Positions 33,684 through 42,815 of a DNA stretch of 64,000 bases are shown here, in pieces. Under the pieces are notes generated by a model. That model did no database searches and had not been told where the DNA came from. It was given only the letters and a program-made list of their open reading frames with translations. Source of the stretch: Anaerostipes caccae L1-92 (GTDB lineage Bacteria > Bacillota > Clostridia > Lachnospirales > Lachnospiraceae); the NCBI RefSeq assembly GCF_014467075.1, contig NZ_AP023027.1, positions 2,855,501-2,919,500 on the forward strand, read 5' to 3'. Position 1 is the stretch's first letter. Each line of letters starts with the position of its first letter. Position numbers and translations under genes: made by a program.

Positions 33684-34007
33684 ATGGGAATTGGAGCAAA
33701 GTTGGAGCTGTTACTGCAGGAACATCACATGAATGCCAATGAACTGGCCAAGAAAATCAATGTGGCACCTACGACTATTTATTCGATGATTAAGAGAGAC
33801 AGCAGAAAGGCAGACATAGAAGTTTTATTAAAGATTTCGAAGGAACTCGGTGTCACCACTGAGTATTTCTGCGACGATGAATTCCTGACCTCTGACAGCA
33901 GAAAAGAACCATCATATGAAGATTTGAAAACACTGATCGCAAGAAACGGAAAAGAAATGTCTATTGAGGAAAAATTAGAACTTATAAAGATGTTATCTGA
34001 ATTATAA
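33684..34007 (+). CDS. XRE-family repressor
   Basis: 107-residue regulator. N-terminal XRE helix-turn-helix (LELLLQEHHMNANELAKKIN, APTTIYSMIKR; residues 5-60). The C-terminal extension (SIEEKLELIKMLSEL) has no peptidase domain, so it is not an autocleaving LexA/CI type. Start at 33684 follows AAAGGCGG. It is paired with the ImmA/IrrE protease gene 7 bases downstream, as in ICEBs1 ImmR-ImmA, where the protease inactivates the repressor after DNA damage. Confidence 0.85.
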   Translation: MGIGAKLELLLQEHHMNANELAKKINVAPTTIYSMIKRDSRKADIEVLLKISKELGVTTEYFCDDEFLTSDSRKEPSYEDLKTLIARNGKEMSIEEKLELIKMLSEL

Positions 34008-34014
34008 AGGACTG

Positions 34015-34734
34015 GTGGATTTGAATTATCACGATATACTTGTTAAGATACTCGATGTTTACAGAGACTGTGAAGTCCAGTCATTTCCGATTGATTGTTA
34101 CAGCATTTTAAGGCACTATGGATACCGTATTTTCACTTATCAAAATATACGGGATATCAATGAACGTCTTTACCAATACTGCAGGAATTATTCGGAAGAC
34201 GCTTTCCGTTACGGAGCCAAACGGATCATAGCCTATGATGAGAACAAATCCCCTTTCAGGATTCGGTTCTCCATCATGCACGAACTGGGACATATTATGC
34301 TGGGCCATTCGAGAGAATGTGCCTATAATGAACAGCAGGCCAATTTTTTTGCAAGCAATATTCTGGCTCCCAGAATGGCCATTCATTTTGCACAGTGCCG
34401 GAATGAGGATGATGTCTCCTCGGTTTTCCAGATCAGCAGAGAGGCCGGGTCCTACGCATTTCAGAATTACAGACTTTGGAAAGAATCCGCAGCAAGAGAA
34501 GTAAGTGATGTCGACGAGGCCATGTACCGTCATTTTTATCATGATGAGAGGGAAGAATTTATTTACAGTATAAAGCCCTGTATGATATGCGGAGAGACAA
34601 TTTATAATTCATCAGAAGATTTATGCCTCCACTGCAGGATGGAGCATATCAGAAGGCAGCACACCCCGCTATACACATCCAGAAATGACAGAATGCTTCT
34701 GCAGATTGAACAGCAGCAGCTCAACAATCTATAA
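34015..34734 (+). CDS. ImmA/IrrE-family metallopeptidase with C-terminal zinc-ribbon-like tail
   Basis: 239-residue antirepressor-type protease. The metal motif is MHELGHIMLGH near residue 98, followed by the Glu-containing NEQQANFFASNILAPR segment typical of the family. After residue 180 there is an extra region with paired cysteines (CMICG and CLHC) that would form a small zinc ribbon. The start is GTG at 34015 or TTG at 34021; both lie near AAAGGA. In related phages and ICEs this protease cleaves the partner XRE repressor to induce the element. Confidence 0.87.
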   Translation: MDLNYHDILVKILDVYRDCEVQSFPIDCYSILRHYGYRIFTYQNIRDINERLYQYCRNYSEDAFRYGAKRIIAYDENKSPFRIRFSIMHELGHIMLGHSRECAYNEQQANFFASNILAPRMAIHFAQCRNEDDVSSVFQISREAGSYAFQNYRLWKESAAREVSDVDEAMYRHFYHDEREEFIYSIKPCMICGETIYNSSEDLCLHCRMEHIRRQHTPLYTSRNDRMLLQIEQQQLNNL

Positions 34735-34766
34735 GAACATATTTGACTTGGCAAAAACCTTACAAT

Positions 34767-34812
34767 AAAAAACTCATATCATACGGCTGTTGGGCGTATG
34801 ATATGAGTTTTT
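34767..34812. terminator. Bidirectional terminator closing the tailocin locus
   Basis: AAAACTCATATCATACG pairs perfectly with CGTATGATATGAGTTTT around a 9-base loop, with T and A tracts on both sides. It separates the protease gene from the convergent surface protein gene. Confidence 0.9.
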
Positions 34813-34831
34813 ATTATCTTAATTATTCTTT

Positions 34832-35872
34832 TTAACGTCCCGCATTTAACTTCATACAATAGTAGGATGCCATGACTGGCTTCCCATTTTTATAACCGAC
34901 AATTTTGATCGGTAAAGAAGCGGTATTCTTTTTTGGATCTTTCCGTTCAGGGATTAAGGTTGCTGGTTCTCCCTTTTCTGTTATTATCCCAGTATTATAG
35001 GACGGTCCGGGAGTCGGAGTATTCTTCAAGTTTTCAGACTTATAGACCCTATAATAGAGCGTCACTCCATGCTTAGCACAGAACCACATCTTCTCTTCAT
35101 TGTTGCTTTTATCTAAGTAATAATTAGTATAGCCGATTTCACCTACCCCATTCCCGTAATACACAATAGAATAACTGTCTGTTATGTCGAATCTGGAGTA
35201 AATAGAATGGTCTTCAAATTTTCTGGCGCTGTTTACTTTTTTGTTGAAAGCGTCTAAATCAATGGGATCAGACCGGCCGGGCATCTTCCCTGTATAAGGC
35301 TTTCCGTCCTGATAATACTTGGGCCTTGGTGAAGCATCATAGGCTTTTCTCTTATAGGATTTGATGAACTTTCCTTTCGCATTGTAAACCTTAATTGTCG
35401 CCGCCGCTTTTCCAGCAGCTTTTTTCATCTTCACTGAAAAATATCCCTTTTTGCTGCTGGCCCTTTTGCTGTAAGTCTTTCCGTTCATAACGACTTTTAC
35501 TTTATACTTTGGTCTTACATATCCTTTTATATACTTTGAAGACTTATAAAACCTTTTAATCGAAATGGTTTTTGCCAAAACATCAACTTTTTTCTTTGTA
35601 TAGGCTTTCCACTTCTTCCCTTTCTTAAAATAAGCCTTCACCGTTAAGGTTTTGCCCGCCGCCTGTTTCGGAATCTTTACACTGTAGTTTCCCTTTTTAT
35701 TTGCGGTTGCCTTATAAGTCATCTTTCCAATCTGAATCCGAACCTGATACTTCTTCTTCGTCTTTCCTTTTACCACTGAGGCCGAATCATATACCTTGTT
35801 TACAGATAATTTTTTCTTTGCTGCCTGAGCCGGAATCGCCGGCTGAAATTTTGAAACATAAAAAATATTCAT
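34832..35872 (-). pseudogene. Surface Ig-like protein gene lacking a normal 5' end
   Basis: 346 residues: two beta-rich Ig-like domains (residues 25-105 and 110-180; KKYQVRIQIGKMTYKATANK, PKYKVKVVMNGKTYSKRASS) and a C-terminal domain of unknown type (KMWFCAKHGVTLYYRVYK). The family is secreted, but here the N-terminus reads MNIFYVSKFQPAIPAQAAKK. The last bases of a signal peptide (PAQAA) are left but no charged start or hydrophobic core. No RBS precedes the ATG, and the terminator of the neighbouring gene lies only 44 bases upstream. I infer a 5' truncation by insertion of the neighbouring island. The frame itself is intact, so leaky expression is possible. Confidence 0.6.
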
Positions 35873-35915
35873 TTTACCACGATTGAATGAGCCTTGATAT
35901 GATAATATAAATTTG

Positions 35916-35942
35916 AAAAGGACACCTCATTGGGTGTCCTTT
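35916..35942. terminator. Terminator after the SPKTG surface protein gene
   Basis: AAAGGACACC pairs with GGTGTCCTTT around TCATTG, followed by TTTTC on the - strand. Confidence 0.85.
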
Positions 35943-35980
35943 AACATGAATTAACTACTTGTTTTCTTGCTATACATTTT

Positions 35981-38473
35981 TTAAGCATTTTTATTTCTTT
36001 TACGCTTTTTACCAAATAAAACAGCTAATGCACCACTTGAGCCAGCAAACATAAAAGCAAATAAACTTATATTTGACATATCACCTGTTTTTGGACTTTT
36101 GGACTGTTTATCAGGCTTTGTTGTATTGTTTGGCTTATTTGGCTTCTGTGGCTGTTGTGGTTTGTTAGTAGTTTTTTGTTCCACTGTAACAGTAATTGTT
36201 TTTTCAGCAGAAGCTCCGTTTTTGTCAGTTACTTTATATGTCACATGATAAATACCAGCTTTAGAAGTATCTACATCATTCGCAATAATATTATCCTTTG
36301 TCAGCGTAATATCGCCATCTTCTTTGTCCGTTGCACTAACGTCTAACAATGGGTCGAAATTATCGTCTACATTCAATGTAACATCATTTGCTGAAATCGT
36401 AGGCACATTATTGATAACACTCATATTTGGGCAAAACTTCCATTCACCAACCACCAATATATTGTCATTAACTACTATTTCTGTTCCGTCTTTCCAGCCT
36501 GTGAATACCCACTTTCCATCTTCTACCTTGATTTCAGAATCAGCAAAAATAGGTAAAGTTACTTTATCGCCTTTTTTAATGCCAATTATTGGGTCTGGAA
36601 GCAAATCCAATATATCGCTTGGTAAATCTCTTTCTGAGGTTGTGCTTTTAAACTCAAAACGAATTTGATACTTTTCAGTTGGATCAATCTTATCCCCATT
36701 GATATAGTTAATATCATAGTTTGTCAAAAGTGAATCCACAGGAAAGATATTTTTACCTGTCACAGATGATTTCGAAAATTTAAGATTCGTAAATTCATCT
36801 GCATTTTCAGGCGGAGTGTAAAGTCCATATGAAGCAGAGTTGTTTTCGAAGCTCACATCACCTGCAAGTTTAACAGTCTGATATTTACCTGTATCCGCCG
36901 GATTGTCATAATCAGAATTTCCAGTATAAATTGCACCGCCTTGTATTGCAAAATTATTGGAAAATGTACTGTTACTTACATTTATTCCGGCATTCTTGTG
37001 TAGGTATACTCCTCCACCATATTTAGCTTGATTTCTCATAAATGTGACATTTTCAATCTTAGTTTCTGATGTACTTTCTTGAATGAAAATACCACCGCCA
37101 TGCGCTCCATTATTTCCCTTAATCGTTCCACCTGTTATAGAAAGTCTGCCAGTATCAGATACAGCGATACCACCTCCACTGGCAGTTGTCTTGTTATTAG
37201 AAATTATGCCACCAGTCATGTTCATTGTACCATGTAACATAATTGCGCCACCATTACTGTGACGGATACTCCCCCCAACTGTAACTTCAGTGCCTATCGC
37301 TTCACAGCCTTCAATAACACCACCTTCTAAGTTAAGCTGTGTACCTTCATCTACATAGACTGCTCCGCCATCATAGCCTTCTGAGCTTTTACAGTTTTCG
37401 ATTACGGCACCTTTCTTAATAGTCGTTACTACGCCTTTGCCGTTACCTAAGGTAACGATTGCTCCGCCTGACCACGGAGTATACGGATCAGATCCTCGCC
37501 CAAGGCAGTTTCTTATAACTGCTCCCTCATCCAAGATGATCGTGGTAGCCCTTGTATGTGTTCCAACACCTCCATCCGAATAAATACCTCCCATGGCATT
37601 GTTTCCATCAAGGATGATATTTTTCAGCGTCAGGGACGAATCACCGCCAACATTAAAATGCCTTGATGACCACGCCTTACCCGGGTTTACACGCGTAATC
37701 ACAAATTGATTTCCTGGAGATGAGGTAACAGTGACCGTCGCATTCATAGGAATGCCTGGTGCCTTGTCATCTTCTGTATAATCACGGGTTACCATAACGG
37801 TATATGCATTCCACTTATCTTTATTATCACTGTTAATAGCTCCCAGTGTATCCTGAAGCGTGTCATATCGGCCAATTTCAGAGCCATCCGTGTCTTTGGT
37901 AACGATAAATGTTTTTTCTGGTGTTTCTGCTGGCGGAACTTCCGATAGTATATTTTCTATTTTAAAGGATTTTGAATACATCGCAAATGATACTGTTGTA
38001 TCATCTGTCTTGGTATAGTAAGAATCTGTAACATTATCGTCCGTCACGACAGATACATCCATATCATTCACTTTAACAGCAGGGACATTATCATGAAATA
38101 TTTTTCCATCTGCTGCCTTAAGGTTCTGGATATCAAATCTTAAGCGATACTCTTTTCCAGCCTCAAACTGCACTGTTTCCGATGTGGGTTTTGCGTAACC
38201 CCAATTTCCGTCAGCCTGTTTTACCCTCCAGCTTGCAAATACTTCACCACCATCTGTAAGGCTGTTCCCATCATTTGGCTGAACATTAAAACTATCTGGT
38301 ACTGTATCTCCAAGAACCGGCTCTTTTACCTCGTCCATATCAAACGATAAACTTAAAATTTCCTGTGGAGCTTCTTCAGCATGTACAGACATTGTACCTG
38401 AGAACATTGTTCCAAAAGTTAAAATCAGTGCTAAAAGCATTGAGAATTTCTTTTTTAACTTTCTTTGTATCAT
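35981..38473 (-). CDS. Sortase-anchored surface protein with beta-helix repeats
   Basis: 830-residue wall-anchored protein. Signal peptide (1-32, ending VHAEE), beta-sandwich-like N-terminal part, then a right-handed beta-helix with repeated GGAI/GGGI turns between about 290 and 530 (SGGAIVTLGNGKGV; NGGAIMLHGTMNMTGGIISN). A cell-surface Ig-like/cadherin-type domain follows (DEEDG-like DKEDGDITLTKDNII; YHVTYKVTDKNGASAEKTI). A Pro/Lys/Asn linker, SPKTGD sorting motif, hydrophobic helix and RKRNK tail end the protein. SPKTG is the (S/P)PxTG variant used by clostridial class B-like sortases. RBS AAAGGAG. Base composition is poorer in GC than the backbone, which fits transfer. Confidence 0.88.
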   Translation of the reverse strand: MIQRKLKKKFSMLLALILTFGTMFSGTMSVHAEEAPQEILSLSFDMDEVKEPVLGDTVPDSFNVQPNDGNSLTDGGEVFASWRVKQADGNWGYAKPTSETVQFEAGKEYRLRFDIQNLKAADGKIFHDNVPAVKVNDMDVSVVTDDNVTDSYYTKTDDTTVSFAMYSKSFKIENILSEVPPAETPEKTFIVTKDTDGSEIGRYDTLQDTLGAINSDNKDKWNAYTVMVTRDYTEDDKAPGIPMNATVTVTSSPGNQFVITRVNPGKAWSSRHFNVGGDSSLTLKNIILDGNNAMGGIYSDGGVGTHTRATTIILDEGAVIRNCLGRGSDPYTPWSGGAIVTLGNGKGVVTTIKKGAVIENCKSSEGYDGGAVYVDEGTQLNLEGGVIEGCEAIGTEVTVGGSIRHSNGGAIMLHGTMNMTGGIISNNKTTASGGGIAVSDTGRLSITGGTIKGNNGAHGGGIFIQESTSETKIENVTFMRNQAKYGGGVYLHKNAGINVSNSTFSNNFAIQGGAIYTGNSDYDNPADTGKYQTVKLAGDVSFENNSASYGLYTPPENADEFTNLKFSKSSVTGKNIFPVDSLLTNYDINYINGDKIDPTEKYQIRFEFKSTTSERDLPSDILDLLPDPIIGIKKGDKVTLPIFADSEIKVEDGKWVFTGWKDGTEIVVNDNILVVGEWKFCPNMSVINNVPTISANDVTLNVDDNFDPLLDVSATDKEDGDITLTKDNIIANDVDTSKAGIYHVTYKVTDKNGASAEKTITVTVEQKTTNKPQQPQKPNKPNNTTKPDKQSKSPKTGDMSNISLFAFMFAGSSGALAVLFGKKRKRNKNA

Positions 38474-38580
38474 AATTTCTTTTTACTCCTTTCTTGTGTT
38501 TGATTATCTTTTATCTAATCATTTAATTCAGATTCTTCTATAAGAATCACTCCCTTTCCAATCAAAACAGGTCTGATTTT

Positions 38581-39777
38581 CTATACCACAATATTTGTAT
38601 CCCTGAATTGCTGTGGTGTCACACCTGTATATTTTTTAAAAGTGCGGTAATAATGAGACAGATCATAGAAGCTCAAACGCCTTGCAATTTCTCCTATCGG
38701 AACCCCTGACTGAATCATCATCTTTGATTCCTCAATCTTTCTCTGGTTGACATACTCATTGATGGATACGCCTATTTCTTCTTTAAATCTGCTACGAAGT
38801 GCACTTTCTGATAAATAGAACTGTTTTGCAAGTTCTGCAACTTTGATATTGTCATAAATTTTCAAATTAATATATTGTAAGATACATCGAATCAGGGATG
38901 TTCTGGCCTGATTCGATACCCCATGAAGTTCTTTTGTAAAATGGATGATCGCACTGTCTCGCGTTGCCAGAACCCCTATAAACTCTGTTTGTTCCTCTAG
39001 CTTTCTAATATAATAATTTCTCAGTTTGATTACTGAAAGAATATCCTTCCCGACCTGAATTGCCAGTGATGCCAGTTTTTCCAGAATAATAATCGTATAA
39101 TTCTTTTCTGTTTTCAAAGAACTGCTAGTCAAAATTGGCAAAACACTTGTTCCCAATTCTACAAGGCCACTTTTTAATAATTCAATATCGCCCTGACTTA
39201 CAAGATTCATGATTTTATTTTCATAATCAAATGTGTATCGCTCCACACGGAAGGTATCATACACCGTGTCTTCAGATGGTTTTCTCACCAACTCCAACTG
39301 GTTTTGCGCCACTTGCTCATGCAGTCCTTTCGAATAAACATCCTCCAAATCCATATCAAACAAAAATCCCAGAAGAATCAAACAATCTCTGATATCTCCC
39401 AGAGGATATACGGGAAGCGATACATAATATTCCCAACACTCGTTTTCTTTTAAAATTTTTTTGCTTTCTTTCATTAGATTATTATAAACATGAGAAAAAT
39501 CTGCCCTTGTAACATTGTTAACCCTAAAAGCTCCAATCACTATTTTTACATCCTTATACCACAGACATAAAAAAATTTCATTTAACATTCCGCTATAAAA
39601 TTGTACAACTTCTTCTGAGATATTCCTTTCTTTAAATTCATAAGAAATAGGATGCTTATAAACTGATTTATAGCTTTTTAAAACTTTATTTGTTTCTTTT
39701 TCTAATATCCATACCGGCATTTTCAACATGACATGTAAGGATTTGACTTTTTTCAAATCCTGCTCATTTAAATTCAT
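38581..39777 (-). CDS. AraC-family transcriptional regulator
   Basis: 398-residue regulator. The C-terminal AraC domain (about 300-398) has two helix-turn-helix motifs (LSESALRSRFKEEIGVSINE; IGEIARRLSFYDLSHYYRTF, KYTGVTPQQFRD). The long N-terminal region shows no recognisable ligand domain. I choose ATG 39777, preceded by AAAGGGGAC, over an in-frame ATG at 39858. It lies upstream of the SPKTG surface protein on the same strand, so that gene is the likely target. Confidence 0.85.
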   Translation of the reverse strand: MNLNEQDLKKVKSLHVMLKMPVWILEKETNKVLKSYKSVYKHPISYEFKERNISEEVVQFYSGMLNEIFLCLWYKDVKIVIGAFRVNNVTRADFSHVYNNLMKESKKILKENECWEYYVSLPVYPLGDIRDCLILLGFLFDMDLEDVYSKGLHEQVAQNQLELVRKPSEDTVYDTFRVERYTFDYENKIMNLVSQGDIELLKSGLVELGTSVLPILTSSSLKTEKNYTIIILEKLASLAIQVGKDILSVIKLRNYYIRKLEEQTEFIGVLATRDSAIIHFTKELHGVSNQARTSLIRCILQYINLKIYDNIKVAELAKQFYLSESALRSRFKEEIGVSINEYVNQRKIEESKMMIQSGVPIGEIARRLSFYDLSHYYRTFKKYTGVTPQQFRDTNIVV

Positions 39778-40149
39778 ATAAAAAGTCCCCTTTCTTATGT
39801 AAGCACTCACTTTCTGGCTTCCATTCTTTGCCCTTCTCATAGTGCTTGGTAGTGTCAAAAACTACCTGTTTTTTGTTACAAAATATATTAAATAACCTTA
39901 ATTTTATGGAAAGTTGTAAATAAAAAGAGCATTGACCCCTTTTCCTGCTATTTAATTAAGACGGATAAAAGAGTTCTTTATTTGTGGAATAAAATATCTC
40001 TGCACAACAAATGGAATGAAAATACACATTTTTTCCCTTTCTATATCTAAAAACAATCTTAACTATTTTCTACTATACAATAACCACCAAAAAAAGTTAA
40101 TTGTATAAATTGCGCAAAACGTGTAAATTACGCTTGATTTTAGTGATTT
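39778..40149. other. AT-rich intergenic stretch, no gene seen
   Basis: Strongly AT-rich sequence between the AraC gene and the remnants to its right. I see no conserved ORF, RNA gene or clear promoter pair; it probably contains the AraC gene promoter on the - strand. Confidence 0.5.
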
Positions 40150-40377
40150 ACATTAAGAGAAGCGATAGAAAGAACAAGTGAGTATAAAGGAACTCTCAAC
40201 TTGGTAAATCAGTATAAAGAGATAGCAGATTTATTAAAAGTAAGTATGGCAACAAAAAAAATTATGGGAAAAATATATAAAGGGAAATCCTTATGAAAAA
40301 GATATCGTTTTTTAGACGCAGTAGTCATTTATGAAAAGATTGGTGAAATATTAGAAAAGAAAGATTCTTTATTTTGA
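40150..40377 (+). pseudogene. Unidentified broken coding remnant
   Basis: Short open stretches in two frames (SEYKGTLNLVNQYKEIADLL, then PYEKDIVFLDAVVIYEKIGE, stop at 40377) look like the C-terminal part of a former small protein split by a frameshift. Not recognised. Confidence 0.35.
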
Positions 40378-40386
40378 TCTATAAAA

Positions 40387-40885
40387 AATATCAAAGTATC
40401 CGTGAATTTGCCGCCGATTTACTGGCAATACATTCGAACTTTGACCTTGTGACAGTCAAAAACCGAACGTACGGTATGAAGGTAATCTCAACGGTAAAGA
40501 AAACGCGGTTGTCCTTTTGAGTTATCCTGAAAAGGCATTTGCAAATCCCAGGGCATTACGTGCCTTTATCAGCACAAATACAGAATCATTGACACTGGAA
40601 ATTCTTTCGTGTTATGTATGCGGATGGGCAATCGAGGTATGTTTCAGGTGATGTGAAAACAGACTGGCACTGGCTGCATACCAGATAAGTTCCTCAAAGG
40701 GAATCCAGAGATACTGGCTGCTGATGTCACTATCACATTATATTTGTCTCGTAGGAACGGAGAAATACAGTTCTTTTGAAACTGGATACCGCCTGATTTG
40801 TGACATGATCCAGCAAGAGAAGTATCTGTTTCAATGCGCAAAGGCAAGTAGCGATTTTGATTTATTTACGAAAGTAGCAATGTAG
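40387..40885 (+). pseudogene. DDE transposase remnant (IS4-like)
   Basis: A decayed transposase C-terminus. One frame gives KYQSIREFAADLLAIHSNFD to about 40474. After a small deletion the reading continues from 40475 to the stop at 40885, with one in-frame TGA: NGKENAVVLLSYPEKAF, CYVCGWAIEVCFR (the family pattern RWAIEVFFR holding the catalytic Glu), YQISSSKGIQRYWLLMSL, SSFETGYRLICDMIQQEK. No complete ends of the element are seen. Confidence 0.75.
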
Positions 40886-41013
40886 TTTTGTGCATTTTTT
40901 AATTTACTCATTTATAGTAACAATGTATATTTACAAAAAAATCTGGTGCAAAATTATATCTACATAGATAATATCTAGTTAGATACAATGCAATTAAAGG
41001 AGGTGAATTACTT

Positions 41014-41453
41014 TTGGGCAGAACAGAAATGAAAATTTTGATCGGACTTCACAGAAATGTAAATGCTTTACATAAAAAAACATCCAAAATAGCAGCAGAA
41101 TACAATTTAACCTTTAGTCAATTTATGGTTTTAGAAGCTCTTTACAGTAAAGGCGATATGAGCGTCGGAGAGGTAAGGGAAAGAATACTCAGTAGCGTGG
41201 GAACCATACCTCTAATAGTGAACAACTTGAAAAAATGAACTATATCGAAAGATTATCTGACGAGAAAGACAGGCGTGTATGTATACTGCATCTGACGAAA
41301 GAAGGCTATGATGTTATTAGCAAAATTGCACCTAAAAATGAAGCGATGATAACAGAAAGCATGGAAGTATTGGATCAAGAAGAAAAAGAAAAACTGGTAT
41401 ATCTTTTGAAGAAAATAGGAGGAAAATTTAATGGAAAGAACAGTGAAGACTAA
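41014..41453 (+). pseudogene. MarR-family regulator, frameshifted
   Basis: A MarR regulator split in two frames. The first part (TTG at 41014, RBS AAAGGAGG; FSQFMVLEALYSKGDMSVGE, VGTIPLIVNNLKK) stops at 41238. The second (NYIERLSDEKDRRVCILHLT) is open in the -1 frame to 41453 and would complete the winged helix (expected NNLEKMNYIER). The break is at an A6 run near 41230, consistent with loss of one base. Polymerase slippage at the A run could restore some protein, but the neighbours are also broken. Confidence 0.8.
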
Positions 41454-41736
41454 AGTAAAAGGTTTTAGAACAACAGATGGAGCAGTTGTAAACTTAGTAA
41501 GAGTCTTAGAAAATCAGACAACAAAGGAGTTTTATCCTATTTTAATGCTTGACTCTTTTGACAGCGTTAATCCTGATGATTATACAGCAGGATTTCCAAT
41601 GCATCCGCATAGAGGAATCGAAACAATCAGTTATGTGTCAAGAGGCAAAATGGTTCATAAGATAGTTTGGGTAATGAAGACGGAATTTCAGACGGAGAGG
41701 GTTTGTCAAGCAAACTATGTAAATTTTAATTTTATA
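41431..41736 (+). pseudogene. Pirin-family gene, frameshifted and truncated
   Basis: N-terminal third of a pirin-like cupin protein (LVRVLENQTTKEFYPILMLD; FPMHPHRGIETISYVSRGKM). A one-base loss after CATAAG near 41661 shifts the frame; the other frame continues DSLGNEDGISDGE as expected for pirin, then ends at non-homologous sequence next to the inverted repeat at 41737. MarR and pirin genes are often adjacent and oxidative-stress linked. Here both are dead. Confidence 0.75.
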
Positions 41737-41800
41737 GGGAGTGTAAGATAAAGTGTGTAATTAGTTGGTTACTAATTTACACACTTTATCTTACACTCCC
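41737..41800. repeat. 30-bp near-perfect inverted repeat (IS-end-like hairpin)
   Basis: GGGAGTGTAAGATAAAGTGT at the left is mirrored by its complement at the right; the arms are 29 and 30 bases with one bulged A, around a 5-base centre TGGTT. It abuts the truncated pirin gene on one side and the N-terminally truncated recombinase on the other, so it marks a rearrangement joint. It resembles two transposon ends brought together. Confidence 0.7.
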
Positions 41801-41801
41801 G

Positions 41802-42740
41802 TGTTAATTCTTATATTAAAGATGCTTTTTTTGATGTTGAAGTGAGTTCAATTCTTCCAATTCATATTGAAAATTGGATGGCAGAACTTTCTAAACAGTC
41901 TCCTAAAAACAAACCCAATGAAAAACTAAAGCCAAGCACTATTAATAAAGCAAAGAGTGTTTTTAGTTCAATGATGCAATATACTATACGTCCATTACAT
42001 ATAATAACCCAGAACCCATGTCACGATGTAGAACAGTACACCCTTCCACCTAAGCAGCAATTAGTTTGGACTCAAGATCAGATTAACTATTTCTTGTCTT
42101 TACAAAGTGTTAAGGCATCTTTCTATTATGATATGTTATGCTTAAGCTTTTCTACAGCGATGGCTCCTGAGGAAGTTTGCGGATTTCAAGAATCAGATCT
42201 TAAAAGCTCTTTTCTTTCTTTGCACCAGGCATTAGACAAATACGACTGCATATCAGATATGAAACGCCCTGGAAGGCACAGAAAGCTTATTATACCCGAT
42301 GAGTTGGCAGTATTATTACAAAAGCGTCTTGCTCTAAAAAACACCTGGCGTTTACAACCAGATTTTTTAGAAAATGATTTATTGTTTACATACAAAGATG
42401 GAAGAAGAATTAATCCCAATGTATATCAAGAAATTTTAAGAAACTACTTTTAAATTATAATATGGAGGTAGACTCCTACATAAAGAAGCATAGATCACAT
42501 CCATTTGGCATACTTCCAGAAATGACTTTATATGGTGGACGACATTCGTTTGCTTCTAACACTCTTGAAGAACGTGGAGAGGATGGCGGTAATATTAAAG
42601 TTGTTTCAGAAATCATGGGAAACAGCATTGAAGTAATGCTCCGGCATTATGCCCACTTATCACCTACGATGCACAAAGAAGCCATAAGAAACTATACTTC
42701 TAAAATACTTCCGAAAACTGAAACATCGAAAAAACATTGA
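41802..42740 (+). pseudogene. Tyrosine recombinase/integrase, N-truncated and frameshifted
   Basis: Coding sequence is readable from the inverted repeat on (NSYIKDAFFDVEVSSILPIH; STINKAKSVFSSMMQYTIRP), ends at TAA 42453, and resumes in the -1 frame from about 42435 to 42740 with the catalytic box LYGGRHSFASNTLEERG and the Tyr in MLRHYAHLS. The N-terminal arm-binding domain is missing and the first catalytic Arg appears lost (TAMAPEEVCGF for the usual TGxRxxEx). It lies next to the 3' end of tRNA-Thr, the usual attachment site, so it is the relic of an integrated element. Confidence 0.85.
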
Positions 42741-42772
42741 AAAAACTGTTTTTGATGTTTCTAAAAAGATAT

Positions 42773-42813
42773 AAAAAAACAGCGCAAACACTGATATCTA
42801 CAGCGTTTGCGCC
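42773..42813 (-). terminator. Terminator after tRNA-Thr
   Basis: On the - strand GCGCAAACGCTGTAG... folds with GTTTGCGC (8-bp outer stem, further pairing CTGTA/... inside) and is followed by TGTTTTTTT. Confidence 0.8.
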
Positions 42814-42815
42814 AA

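Noticed and set aside
19202..34734. A full inducible prophage
   Set aside because: No capsid, portal, terminase, protease or integrase is present in the block and its ends have no attachment repeats that I could see.
41802..42740. The recombinase as integrase of the tail locus
   Set aside because: It is 7 kb away beyond unrelated surface genes, is broken, and lies at tRNA-Thr. It belongs to another decayed element.
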